Both the position numbers and the translations under genes were made by a program. A stretch of 64,000 nucleotides of DNA from Lepas anatifera (lineage: Eukaryota > Arthropoda > Thecostraca > Lepadidae), in assembly GCA_034440635.1 (NCBI GenBank), contig JAOTON010001478.1, positions 62,001 through 126,000 of the forward strand, read 5' to 3'. Below the pieces are notes generated by a model. It saw nothing but the letters and a program-made list of their open reading frames with translations, did no database searches and was not told where the DNA came from. Of the stretch, positions 1-11,845 are shown piece after piece; within the stretch, counting starts at the first letter, position 1, and every line of letters starts with the position of its first letter.

Positions 1-455
1 GCGCCCATGCCTGCAATACGTGGAAGGGTGGTCAATAACGGTTTTCTCTGAGAGATCTGAAGTTTTGCAATTATTATCGTGACTTTTACAGCATAACACA
101 TATTTTCCCATGCTTTTCCAATGGAAGAGGTGACATCGTGATCTAACCCCGGGTCACGAAATCGAAAAAGTCTTTTTCGAAATCAAAAATAACTTTTCTT
201 GGCCCTAGAAGGGCATCAAGTGCAAAAAGTTTCAAATCAACCGGCCTGAAAATATAGCTTTGGTGGGGCTAAAAAGTTTAATCGAGGTTCCCTTGTTAGA
301 CCTCGCCTGGTGACCCGGGGTAAAACAATTCATGCATGCTGGAAAAATGATGGGGTGACAGGAAGAACTCTCAGCCACGATGCTACGCTGCGTCGCATTT
401 CGGCTATGCTGGAAGAACATTAGGGGGCATCGATTCCGCCAGGGGTTAGGGTTAA
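1..455 (+). mobile_element. Diverged partial copy of the 1.03 kb TTAA MITE family
   Basis: The sequence follows the 3' half of the elements at 6,665-7,695 and 45,363-46,396: the CTTTTCCAATGG...GAGAGGT block, the 'GGGTCACGAAATCGAAA' block, the 'AAGTTTCAAATC' block and the final 'ATGCTGG' to 'CATCGAT' stretch. It ends at TTAA (452-455), as the others do. It is clearly more diverged than those two copies and is cut off by the window edge. Non-coding. Confidence 0.75.
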
Positions 456-810
456 TTATTTTTGTCCTGCTCTGCATTTTCCTTCTACGGATTTTTTTGC
501 TCGCCGATATAGGCTCCCCACAACCACGCGGCTGGATTCGCCTCTGTCCCCCCAACTTAAACATAGTGGCGGCGCTTGAACATTATGACAACCTAGACAC
601 GATTGGCTTGGAGGTAAGGACGTCGCCTAGGCTTTTTACCTCATATTGGACAGGGGCGGATCCAGCAGGTCGGTTAGAGAAGGGGCAAGCTCAAGTCGAT
701 GAGCAAAAAGAATCATGTTTAAATGTTTAATATCATAACAAAAAAATAAAATGTTAAAAAACATGTTGGTGGATTGTGGACACGGTTATGCGGCAGTATA
801 TGAAGGTAGG
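456..810. other. No gene seen
   Basis: No coding signal. A lone hAT-style terminus (CAGGGGCGGATCCAG, about 654-668) is present without a partner. The short open frames are not protein-like. Confidence 0.5.
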
Positions 811-2527
811 GGAAAGTGCCCTAATTACGCACACCTAACGGGAAAATTGCAATCGCTCCGAGATGAGGCAGCCCTGAGCCAAGAAAACTCGTAATACCTT
901 AGTTCGATGCGTTGCCTAACATCTGCCAGAATACGGAAGTTTTAGCTGTCATGGTCATTGCTTGGTAACAGTTTTACGAACAGTCCGCATTCGTGCGTGA
1001 TTAGGAACAGAGTGCCTTATTACGCACACCCCGTCGAATATGTGTGCCTAATTTCCCACAACTTTTACTGACCTTACCAAATCATCGGATAACTATATTA
1101 TCGCTATGTTTTCCATGGTATTATTGAATTTCGCAGATTATTCTGTTTAGTTTTATGTTATAATCTGTTTTTGGTGTTTGCCTGCTCCTGAATCTAGCAC
1201 TCGTTCCTCTTCAGTCTTGCCATCGGAGAGTCTTGTGGGCGCAGGATCTGGAAAGGAAATATCTGGAATTTGGGCAGAGAAAAGGTTTGTGAATAGTGGT
1301 GTAGTGGTGGGCCAATTGGACCACAGAAAAAAACCACGTGTAAAAAGTGGCGGAAATCACTTAGATGGGGCCAGACCAGGGGATACCAAAGGAATCCCAT
1401 TTTGTGCTGGAATTTGAAATCACTCATCGGTGTCAATAAGGCTCTAAACGCTTGGAGATCTAAAACACCAGCGCGGTGACACCAATCAGCTCATGAGCCA
1501 TCAGCCCAACTCAGGGAGTTCTAGATCAGGTCAGGAGTTTTGAAAATAATTACAATCAAAACAGCTCTGAGGCCCCAGACAGGCCAGTTTAAGGAGCCCA
1601 ACACAAGCTCAGGGTGCCCCTGATCTGCTCATAGTGTCTTAGGCTAGTCCAAAGGGCCCCAGATCAGGTAAGGTGTCTTAAGACAAACCCAGGGAGCCGC
1701 CAGATCACCTTAAGAGGTCCCTCAGATACGCTATCGGGTCCGTTTATTTCATGTTTCATATAACAGTTAAAAGTGTGATCATCCAGGGGGCCCACTGCAG
1801 AGAAGTGGTGGGCGGAGGGGATCCAATGGCGCACAGTTCCTACGTCTATGTTGGGCCATCTCCCCGTTTTCTTGAAGGCTTACCATGCATAAACGTGCGG
1901 GTCCCTCGCGGCTAATTTGGACATCATGAAATATGCATAGCCTACTAGCATTTCTGGCGACGCCTATGGTTAAAAATGTGGCAGAGGTAGATAAACAAAA
2001 CAGTTTGTTTAACACAATGACAATTTGTTTCTAAAAGAAATAATTTTCATCCAGAATGGATGTCAAATTTGACGTGTACGTGATAAGGAACACTCGATTT
2101 GTGCGTAATTAGGCTCATGCTCTGAAGACACACAATCCATTTTGTTTTCGGCATTTGTGATCCATCCAGCCGTGCATAATCAAAACAACCCTAAAACATC
2201 GAAAGACTGTTCCTTTTTGTACGTTTTGTCGCTCTAGGTGAAAATCCCTGAACAATATGAATGCTTAGTAAACGATGAAACTCGAGACATTGTAATTAAC
2301 AAGACGCCATTTTTCACGACTTTCAGAAAAACATCCTTCCATCAAACACTTGAATAAAACCACCGCCGCCAACTTAAACGTCTGAACACGTTGGCGATGC
2401 AGCAACGAAAGACCATCGAGTGTGGTAAACATGGTCAGCTGACTGGATTTGGATTATGCTGCCACCTAAGGGCATTTTTCTTGCAATCGTGCGCCATTAG
2501 GCACTGTGCGTAATATGGACACTTTCC
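811..2527. mobile_element. Candidate non-coding element with imperfect terminal inverted repeats
   Basis: The left end at 811-833 (GGAAAGTGCCCTAATTACGC...) matches the reverse complement of 2,505-2,527 at about 20 of 23 positions. The ATTACGCAC motif recurs internally near 1,020 and, inverted, near 2,090. No clear target-site duplication is seen, and there is no plausible transposase. The internal part 1,490-2,000 is shared with another repeat family (see that entry). It could instead be an inverted cluster of a smaller repeat. Confidence 0.35.
1490..2010. repeat. Minisatellite plus tail of a composite repeat family
   Basis: A short run of degenerate 'CAGATCAGGTCAGG'-like units (1,490-1,735) is followed by a tail reading roughly 'GTTTCATATAACAGTT' then 'GGGGGCCCACTGCAGA'. 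The same order, with minisatellite first and a similar tail second, occurs at 22,930-23,900 and inverted at 33,720-34,640. I read this as a dispersed repeat that carries its own minisatellite. Confidence 0.5.
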
Positions 2528-3360
2528 AAGGAAAAGTTCAAGAAGGATATAGGTGGGTAAGTAAGCCGGGAAGGATAAGGTACTCACGAGAGCTTCCCAT
2601 TTCAAGGACAGCTTCGGCACTTCATTTTTCATGACGTTCAAATTTTTGCTGTACGATCGATTTGTGAACGGATTTTTTAAACTTCATCCGCCAGATTTTG
2701 TGCCATGACTCACGTTTTTCATAAGGGTTTCACAAATCAAATATCTTGCTAATAATTTCCAAACTGTCCCGCACTAGAGAAGGCTAAAAATCCGCGAATA
2801 AAAGAATGTCAATAAACGAATCCGCTGTAATCAAGGTCCTAAGACTCGGCATCGCACGTGCTAGCTGCTAAGCATCCCTGGTTTGCTGATTTAACGAGCC
2901 AGTACTCGCGTCCGAATGAATGAGGTATTAGAAATGTCAATAAAAAAGCACACGTTACGTTTGCCACGGGGTTAGGCAAATTCAGCGAATTCGCGAAGTG
3001 CTTAATCTCACATTTGCTGATGGTGAGAGCTGCGAGCGTGGATTGTCAGAGATGCAAATCATCGGTTTTTGACCCAGATGCAGTGCTCCGAAAAAGGAAT
3101 ATTCTCTGTAACTTTAACATCGAGTCAAATTATGTTTATTCCACATAAAACATACTTACTTCGACATTTAAAAGTGGCCAGGCAGTTCCTAATGTGCCTC
3201 TTTGGCAGCGCCGCCACTGATGTTGACGTTGTCACTATGTTGACGTATGGCGTTGGAACGTTGGAACTATGTTACATAGTTCCAACGTCCCTGGAAGGGC
3301 AAGTCTACAGCTTGCATGGAAAGGTCACTAGTCCCCAGTCGATGAAAATCCGGAAGGCTG
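2011..3360. other. No gene seen
   Basis: The part from 2,528 to 3,360 has mixed composition and no coding signal. The frame opening near 3,069 runs straight through the MITE at 3,361 and is treated as chance. Confidence 0.5.
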
Positions 3361-3572
3361 CATTGGCGGACGCAGGAGGTGGGGCAATTCCGGCCATGTC
3401 CCCCCCCAAGCGCTGGAGGGGGGCCAAACTATCTTTCCCCCAAACGCCGGAGAAATTTGTGAAAAAGGTGTTTTCACTAGGTCTGTGGAGCAAAAAAATC
3501 TTTGCCCCCACCCCCCCGGAAGAGAGGCAGACATGGGTTTGCCCCCCCAAATCGGGTCTGCGTCCGCCCCTG
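3361..3572. mobile_element. hAT-type MITE (212 bp)
   Basis: The left end CATTGGCGGACGCAGG and the right end CTGCGTCCGCCCCTG form an inverted pair of the hAT kind (CAGGGGCGGACGCAG with decay on the left). The flanking 8-mers GAAGGCTG (3,353-3,360) and GAGGGCTG (3,573-3,580) look like an 8-bp target-site duplication with one mismatch. The interior is GC-rich homopolymer runs with no coding potential. Confidence 0.6.
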
Positions 3573-3710
3573 GAGGGCTGGGGACCAAGGTCACGGACTG
3601 GGACCAAAAAAGGTCCCCCAGTTTGGACACAAAATATATCCTATTACATTCCATTCTATTGTGATTCCCGGTCATACGGCCTGGAGCCGTCCACGGTATC
3701 GCTGCCAGTC

Positions 3711-5600
3711 AGGGGCGCAGCCAGGGGGGGGCACAGGGGGCACGTGCCCCCCATCGGTGCCGGGGTGCCCTTTTGATTGCCAGGTGGTGTACCCTCTTTG
3801 GGCCGTGCCGCTCGAAATTTAGTGCCCTACGCCGTTGAGCCTAGATGGAACTAGACTGCATTTAGTGATTTAAACTATTGTTTGACAATTAAGTGCCTTT
3901 TTGGTCAGCTAAAGCACCGTCGCCTTTCCAAGCACCCGGGAATAGTATAGGTACGTAATCCCTTTCCAGAAAATGCCTCATCGTCGCCAATAATCGTACG
4001 GGTGGAGCTCATCTGGTGCCCCCTGGAGCTGATCATGTGCCTCCTGAGCTGATCTGATGCCCTCGTATTCAATCTGGTTCCCCCTGAGAAAATAATTGTG
4101 CCTTCTGAACCTTTATAATGCTCTCGAAGTTAATCTGACGCCTCCGAGCTTGTCTGGTGCCCTATTAGCTGTTTGAGTGCCCCTTGAGCTGATCCGGGCC
4201 CCCGAACTTATTTAATGCCTCCCGGAGTTTATCTACTGTCCAGGGGGGCACAGGGGGCACGTGCCCCCATCGGTGCCGGGTGCCCTTTTGATTTTCAGGT
4301 GGTGTACCCCCTTTGGGCCGTGCCGTTCGAAATTTAGTGCCCTACGGCGTTGAACCTAGATGGAACTAGACCGCATTTAGCGATTTCAGCTATTGATTGA
4401 CAATTAAGTGCCTTTTTGGTCAGCTAAAGCACCGTCGCCTTTCTAAGCACCCGGGAAGAGTATAGGCACGTAATCCCTTTCGAGATAATGCCTCATCGTC
4501 GCCAATAATCGTACGGGTGGAGCCCATCTGGTGCCCCCTGGAGCTGATCATGTGCCTTCGGACCTGATCTGATGCCCTCGTAGTCAATCTGGTGCCCCCC
4601 TGCGAAAATAATTGTGCCTTCTGAACCTATATAATGCTCTCGAAGTTAGTCTGATGCCTCCGAGCTTGCCTGGTGCCCTATTAGCTGTTTTGGTGCCCCT
4701 TGGGCTGATCCGGCCCCCTGAACTTATTTAATGCCTCCCGGAGTTTATCTACTGTCCAGGGGGGCACAGGGGGCATGTTCCCCCATCGGTGCCGGGTGCG
4801 CTTTTGATTTCCAGGTGGTGTACCCCCTTTGGGCCGTGCCGCTCGAAATTTAGTGCCCTAAGTCGTTGAACCTAGATGGAACTAGACTGCATTTAGCGAT
4901 TTCAACTATTGTTTGATAATTAAGTGCCCTTTTGGTCAGCTAGGGTATTCTGTTGCCTTTCCAAGCACCCGGGAAGAGTATAGGCACGTAATCCCTTTCC
5001 ATATAACGCCTCATCGTCGCCAATAACCGTACGGGCGTAGCGCATCTGGTGCCCCCTGGAGCTGATCATGTGCCCTCTAAGCAGATCTGGTGCCCTAGTA
5101 GTCAATCTGGTGCCCCCTGAGAAAATAAGTGTGCCTTCTGAACCTATATAATTCTCTCTGAGTTAGATTGATGCCTCCGAGCTTGCCTGGTGTCCTTTTA
5201 GCTGTTTAGTGCCCCTGAGCTTATTTAATGCCTCCCGGACTTAATCTGTCCAGGGGTGCAGCCAGGGGGCACAGGGGGCACGTGCCCCCCATCACTGCCG
5301 GGGTCCCCTTTGATTGCCAGGTGGCGTACCCAATTTGGGCCGTGCCGCTCGAAATTTAGTGCCCTACGCCGTTGAACCTAAATGTAACTGGACCGCATGT
5401 AGCGATTGAAACTATTGTTGGACAACTTAATACCTTTTCGGTCAGTTAGGACATTGTGTCGCCTTTCCAAGCACCCGGGAAGAGTATAGGCACCTAGTAT
5501 GTGTCCACCTAATTCCTCATCGTCGCCAATAATCGTACGGGTGGAGCTAATCTGGTGCTCCTTGAGCTCATCCCGTGACCTCTCAGCTGGTATTGGCCCC
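3711..5600. repeat. Tandem satellite, about four units of ~0.51 kb
   Basis: The anchor GCACAGGGGGCA recurs at about 3,731, 4,248, 4,764 and 5,269 (spacings 517, 516, 505). Each unit continues with GGTGCCGGGGTGCCC, a block around 'CTCGAAATTTAGTGCC', then 'CAAGCACCCGGGAA', 'CGTCGCCAATAATCGTACGG', and a degenerate 'GAGCTGATCTGGTGCCCC' tail. The start CAGGGGCGCAGCCAGG resembles a hAT terminus, so the unit may descend from a MITE. Confidence 0.8.
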
Positions 5601-6664
5601 TTGAGCTGATTACTTGCCCTCTAAGCTGATCTGGTGCCCCTGAGTCAATCGAGTGCTCCACTGAGCAAATAATTGTGCCTCCTGAACCTATATAATGCCC
5701 TCTGAGTTAGTCTAATGCTTCCGAGCTTTCTTGGTGCCCTAATAGCTGATTTAGTGCCCCTCGAGCTGATTCGGGCCCCTGAGCTGATATCATGCCTTCT
5801 CAAGTTGATTCTGTCTCCTAAGTCAATATGGTGCCTCTTCAGCTGATAAGGTGCCCCCTCAGCTGATTATTGATGTCTCCTTAGATGGCCTGATGCCCCC
5901 TTGAGCTGGTTTGGTGGGCACTGAGCCCACCTTGTGTCCCCTGAGCTGTTATGTTGCTCCCTGAGCTGATTTAGGCTCCTGCCATAGTCTGGGGACTGGG
6001 AGCTGATCTGGCCCCCGAGCGGATCGATCTGGTGCCACCTGAGCTGCACTAATGCCCCTGAGTCGATCTGGTGCCTCCTGAGCCCATCTGATGATGCCAT
6101 CTGAGCTAGTCTGGTGCCCCCGAGCTAATCTGGTGCCCTTTAAGCCGATCTGGGCCTCCTTACGTGATTTCATGAGCAGCTCTAAAGCCTTGAGCTAAGC
6201 TGGGTCCACAGAGGCTGATGAGGGCCCCTGAGATGGTATGGGGCTCCTGAGCTGATTAAGTGCCTCCTGACTTGATCTGGTATTCCCGAGCTGGTCGGGG
6301 ACCACTGATCTGATTGTTTGTCCCCGAAGCTGATCTGGTGCCCTATGGGCATCTAATGTCCCCTGAGCAGCCCTGGGGCTTTTGAACTGATTGGGCCTCG
6401 AGCTGCTGAGGATCCCTGAGCTGATTTAGTGCCCCTGACTTGAACTTTCCCCCTGCGCTGATCGATCTGGTGCACCCTGAGCAGATATACTGCCTCCTGA
6501 ACTTAACTAATGCCCCTGAGTCGATCTGGTGCCTGCTGAGTCATCAGTGTGTCTCCTGAGCCCATTTTATTCCCTCTGAGCTAGTCTGGTGCCCCATGGC
6601 TAATATGGTGCCCTTATATATAGGGCACCATGGCTAATAAGCTGACCCGGGCCTCCTGGGTTGA
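5540..6664. repeat. Degenerate GAGCTGATCTGGTGCCCC minisatellite
   Basis: Imperfect tandem copies of a roughly 24-28 bp unit built on 'GAGCTGATCTGGTGCCCC', with many substitutions and length changes. It continues after the TTAA MITE at 7,696-8,481. It is not coding: stops and length changes are frequent. Confidence 0.8.
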
Positions 6665-7695
6665 TTAACCCGCGCCCCACCGGGGGGTCCGGCGCCACCT
6701 TCGCCCCACCGGGGGGCCATCGATGGCCCCCCCTCTAACTCCGAAAATATGGGCGTTAGCGCAAATCTGCAAAGTGCAAAAGCTCGCGTGAATTCAGTAA
6801 GAAATTACTTCGCATGTTTTAGTGCTCAGGTCAATGGTTTGACCTCCAGAGGTCAAATTAGGTCAAGATCGGCTATTTTCACTCAAATATGCAATGATTA
6901 AGCAAACTGGGCATAACTCTTATGTCATTAGAGCTATTGAGGCCTGGCAAAGTACATTTGATAGCAAATTGCCAGTACTTTTTCCGCTATGTGGAACGTA
7001 AAGACCTCCCGCCAGTGGTTTGACCTCCAGAGGTCACCTCGTGACCTAATATGACCTGAGGTCACGAAAGGTCAAAAAGTGACCTTGCCGTATATCAAAT
7101 GAAAGCCAGTGACAAGACAAACACGATGGTGTTTGTTTCACCGCTCTAGCTTAATTAGGTTAAAAGTTATTGTCAAAATACTGTTTTTGTCCTCTGGTGA
7201 CCTTGGATGACCTTGGAAAAGTCAAAGGGCAAATATGACCCCTGGGATCCGTGAAAGGGTGTCCAAAAACGTTGTTCTAAACAGTCTGAGTATTTGCAAT
7301 CATTTTTGTGGCTTTTATATCATGAAACAACTTTTCCCCATCCTTTTCCAATGGGAGAGGTCGCCTCGTAACCTGACATCAGGGCACGAAATCGAAATAT
7401 CCCGGATATACACCTTGTAGACCCTGGAGGGGTTATGAAGTGTAGGAAGTTTCAAATCGATTGACTTCGAAATGTAGCTCTTACAGAGCTCTAAAGTTGA
7501 AGTGAGGTGACCTTGGTTGACCTCGTCTGGTGACCTGACCTTGGGTGACCCGGTGTCAAAAATTTCAGGGATGATGGGAAAATGATGCAGTGAGAGGTAG
7601 AGCCCTCAACCGCGGTGCTGCGCCTCATCGTTTTTCTGCTATCCCGGAAAAACCTTAGGGGGGCCATCGATGGCCCCCGGTGGGGCGAGGGTTAA
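6665..7695. mobile_element. TTAA-flanked MITE, copy A (1.03 kb)
   Basis: TTAA lies at 6,665-6,668 and 7,692-7,695. Inside are inverted ends CCCGCGCCCCACCGGGGG and CCCCCGGTGGGGCGAGGG, followed by the palindrome CCATCGATGG on each side. It interrupts the minisatellite, which resumes directly after the second TTAA. A near-identical copy is at 45,363-46,396. The interior is dense in TGACCT/AGGTCA hexamers and has no open frame. A TTAA target duplication is known for piggyBac and Kolobok transposons; which enzyme moves this family is not shown here. Confidence 0.85.
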
Positions 7696-8481
7696 GTGAT
7701 TTCCTGAGCAGCTCCCAGGCCCTGAGCTGAGATGGGCTCACCGGGGTTGGTGAGGGCCCCTGAGATGGTATGGGGCTCCTGAGCTGATTAAGTGCCTCCT
7801 GACTTGATCTGGTATTCCCGAGATGATCTAGCCCCCGAGCTGGCGGGGGACCACTGATCTGATTGTTTGTCCCCGAGGCTGATCTGGTGCCCTACGGGCC
7901 GATCTGGTGTCCCCTGAGCAGCTCTGGGGCTTTTGAAGTGCTTGGGCCCCGAGCTGGTGAGAGATTCTTGAGCTGATTTAGTGGCCCTGACTTGATCTTG
8001 CCCCCTGACCTGAGGCCCCTGAACTGATATGGGGCCCCAATAGCTGATCTGGGGCCCAAGAGCGGATCTAGATTCTGAGGGTACCCTGAGCTGGTCTGGG
8101 CGCTGAGCTTGTGAGAGCCCCTTAAGTTGGCTTGAAGCCCCCTGGGGCGATCTGGCGCCTTAAACTGTTCTGGGGCTTCTTGAACTGGTTTAAGGCCCTA
8201 TGAGCCTATCTGTGGCCCATTGAGCTAGTCTGATGACCTCATCTCTGGGACCAATGAGCTAGTCTATTCCCTGGGTGAAGCATGAGCTGCTCTGTGGCCC
8301 TGATCTACATCAGGGGCCCCTGAGATGGCCTTGAATAGGCAGATATTAAGAACACAAGGCCAACTCCCATCATCTTGGGGCGAGGTTACTGAGCTAGTCT
8401 AGTCCCTGGAGCCACAAGTAGGGGGATGGAGGAAATTGCTCTGGAGGCCCCTGATGCACACTTGGGGGCCCCAGAGCTGGT
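7696..8481. repeat. Continuation of the GAGCTGATCTGG minisatellite
   Basis: The same degenerate unit as 5,540-6,664, with variants such as 'CCCCTGAGATGGTATGGGG'. It stops where the inverted-duplication homology begins at 8,482. Confidence 0.75.
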
Positions 8482-11055
8482 CCTTAACAATATCACAGAA
8501 GGGGCCTGATTGCCCTTGACGATAACTGAAGATACACGGATTCAGTAACAACATTCCAATGGCGTCAGAATTCTGACACCCGGAGTCCGTAGTGTGACTC
8601 GACGATGGAATCGCCGAGGAGAGCCCGAGGAAGCTCTCTGCACACTGCAGGGAGGCGGCTAACAGCCTCACCATACTCTTCTGCGGTGCCCGGCCCTGAC
8701 CGGCACTGGTCTCCGAACCGCTAGAAACATTCACGAAAGCCCACCCATCTGCCACGAAGGGAACGAGTGTGACCTTGGCAGGTGCCTACCACTCCCTTCG
8801 GAGAAGGAAAAGCACAGCAACAACAGGAGAGTCTGAGAACCCGTCGGTGCGTAGGCACATCCACCGTAGCCGCTCCACTATGTAGTTGGCGGAAACCACT
8901 TCTTAAAGGCAATGTGGCACCTTGGTCGAGTCCTGGAATTTAGTACAATTAGGCGTACTTTTAGCCAAAAATAATGAAACCACTCATGATTTCTCTGAAA
9001 AATGTACTATAAGCTCAGTACTTTGATTTTTAGAATACTCCTCTAGAAAAAGAAATAAATATCAGCATGTGGATGATGTCACGATCTGGCAACCACCACC
9101 ATGCTTGAAAAACTTCAAGGGCTTCGATTGGCTGATGCTCATCGTGACGTCAGCATATGTTGTCACACCAGCAGCTCACAACAATGGCCGCCCGGCGGGG
9201 GCTGATGAGTGGGCTGGTGTCAGGTAGGTTTTAGCTTTTTTCTACGGAAATATCGAGCTACAGGACGAATGATATATGGAGCAGGGGCGTAGCCAGGATC
9301 TCGCTCAGGGAGGGGCGGCGCCCCCGAAAAGGGCCCCTGCGACAGCGCCAAAAGGGCCCTGATGTGTAAAAAGGGCCCTGCTTGTTACAGAATAGAGTGC
9401 AGAAGAGGGCTTCATAGGGCCCTGTCTGGTATAAAATGCCAAATTGGCCACAGAGCATAGTGCGGGCGAGCCACGCTTCGCGCGGCTCGTGTCCTCAGGG
9501 GGGCCCTTCGGGCCCTCAGGGAGGGCAGCTGTCCTTGCCGCCCCCCCCTGGCTACGCCCCTGATATGGAGTACCGGGTTTTCCGACTTGCTTTACTTCTT
9601 GGCTATCTCAGTTAAAATCACGTTATGAAGGGGCCACATTCCCTTTAAGGTCGCCTGTCAGCTGCCGGTCAGATGGTCGAGGCAGCGATCGGTCTGCGCT
9701 ACAACGGGCCACCCCGCATCACCAGCGAGCCACCACTAGACTGGAAACTGCAGCGGTGACCTGGAACAGGACAGGAGTAGAGCCGGTACTAGAGGGGCGA
9801 CCCCGTCACTGGGCTCACGACTACGGGCTCAAAGAGGGGGTGGGTGAGTTCGTAAGGGAAATGTTGAAGAGAAAAGGTACTGAGACATGGTACAATTAAA
9901 GAGGGAGCGAGAAGAGAATGTTCATGACCGCAAGTCCTGCCCGTGCCAGCGTTGGCTACACACTCCTGCTGTACCCGAACGACGATGCCTTCCAGGAAGA
10001 CTCGGCCAGCCCTGCTCCATTCGCCTTGACTTTCTGTCATGACAACCAAACTTTACCTAACCTGATCTCGATGTAGCCAGCCGGCCTGCGGCGGGTTTAC
10101 CTTGTGCGCGTTTCGCCTTCGTCGGCTTCGCTCCGACTTCCCCAGGTCTCAAATTCCAGGGCTTGTGTTCAAGCCCGGAGTACTGCGGCTCCGTGGCAGA
10201 CTGCTCCGGGCCTGAACGGTCGGCACCTAACCACCGTGGTCTTCTTTTATGGGATAATGGATACTTCCAATGCATGAGTGGTTCAATAAAAACACTTCAC
10301 TAGTGAATAATATTCCATCAAGCTCGTGTTCATAACATGTCTGAGTATCGTACCGGGATGAAAATGGTGCTGCTGCAAGAAAACCCATTGGCACCCAAAG
10401 CACACGATCGACGCCACAGTCGCCCCAGCCTTATTTTTTCAACTGGTTTATTCTGTACTTCTTCATGCAATCGAACCGGGATCCTAATATCTGGAAACAG
10501 GCACAACTGATGGAAATATTGCCGAGCGCAAAACGGGCAAAATTTTCACAGCCTGCAACGGTCGGGAGGCAAACCAGCCGGCTGCTGCTCAGGTGGTACC
10601 ATAACGAGAACAAATTGTGTCAAACGCCTGTGCTGTCGGAACATTAAATGCTAGAAATCTGTGTCGGAGCTTCAATTGTTTTGAAAATCGTCACGATCTC
10701 ATCTAACATATTTCATTTCTTGAATCGTAGATTGCCTGCCCGGTACAAATGGGTTTGTGCGCAGCCTATGATGTAAATTTCACACCCCTCCTTATCCTAG
10801 CCTTCAGCCATAGATGTAGGAACAGGGGAGGCCAATGGTCCATGACCCCTCCAGTGTTGAATATCTATATATATAATGAATATTGAATATATATAACAAA
10901 TTTAGCTGACGGCTTTTCTGATTGAACGCGCTGTGAGTACGAATATAAAACTCTTCTCATGAGCCCATGGCATTGACCTATGAAAAGCACATACTTATGA
11001 TTTGAGCATTAAAAAAATCAAAGCCCCGCCCCTTTGCATCACACTGTGCTGTGGT
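8482..11055. repeat. Segment X copy 1, outer piece of the left palindrome arm
   Basis: 8,537-11,055 is repeated directly at 16,351-18,872 and inverted at 38,691-41,211. The first 55 bases (8,482-8,536) are missing from the direct copy but present in the right arm up to 41,266, so copy 1 holds the original outer junction. Copy 1 differs from both other copies at several sites (for example 8,763, 8,918, 9,040 and 9,286), where the other two agree. It contains a hAT MITE at 9,282-9,562. Short open frames occur on both strands, but none is recognisable as a gene. Confidence 0.9.
9282..9562. mobile_element. hAT-type MITE (281 bp) in X copy 1
   Basis: Ends are CAGGGGCGTAGCCAGG and CCTGGCTACGCCCCTG, a perfect 16-bp inverted pair of the hAT type. 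The target-site duplication ATATGGAG is exact (9,274-9,281 and 9,563-9,570). The interior is GC-rich and non-coding, with short hairpins around GGGCCC and CGCTTCGCGCGG. Confidence 0.9.
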
Positions 11056-11845
11056 CAAGTCAAGTCAATGGCTTTTTTATTAGGCGTTCTGTGCATAGCA
11101 CCTTTGCCCGCCTCTAAAGGAGTGTGTGGGAGAATTTTAGAATTTAGTGTGAGGGCAAGCTACGTTAGTCTGTTAGAGCAATGGGAGTTATTTCAAGTAA
11201 TGGGTTGCAAGCTATTTTAGCTTGCAAGTGGATCTGTCGTGGCAATGGCATAGCCATGCCAAGGAGGTCTTTTAATAAGTTTAGACCCGCAGAGTGCGAA
11301 GGTTATTTCTGTGGTTGAAGACCTTATAAATTTAGAGTTTGAAATTTAGAATTTGGAATTTAGAATTGGAATTTAGAATTTAGAATTTTGTGTGTCAGCT
11401 ATTGATGTCCGCTTGTATACGTTACTCGAAAGCCTCCGTTAACTCAATAATTTCGTATTTTAGAAAGTGCGCTAAACACCTGGCCAGGGTGCCGCGAATT
11501 TACCCTGCAACCCGGAGGTGAAGTTGCAGCTCCCCTCTTCGGCTGGGCAGCCGCCGCGCAGAGAAAGAAGTGTGAGAGGATAGTTAGATTGTTAGTAAGA
11601 GTATAGGTGTGGTTAGTATAGACCCGCAGTGAAAGGTATCACTGCGGTGAAGAAATCTAACCTATCTAACCTAACCTGATTTCAAAGTTAGCCTAACATA
11701 ACCTATCCTTAGCCTACAATGAACCATTTAAAGGTTACAAAACTATTGCTTAAATTTTGCAGTGGATCAGCTATGATTAGAAAATAGGCAAGTCCTACTT
11801 TGGGGTGCACCATGCACCCTCATCATATATACTGGGAGGAGTAAT

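Noticed and set aside
654..668. CAGGGGCGGATCCAG as a hAT-type MITE
   Set aside because: Only one terminus is present; no inverted partner or 8-bp duplication was found.
3069..3776. 235-codon open frame on the plus strand
   Set aside because: It runs through a hAT-type MITE and the start of the 0.5 kb satellite; composition is homopolymer-driven and no family is recognisable.
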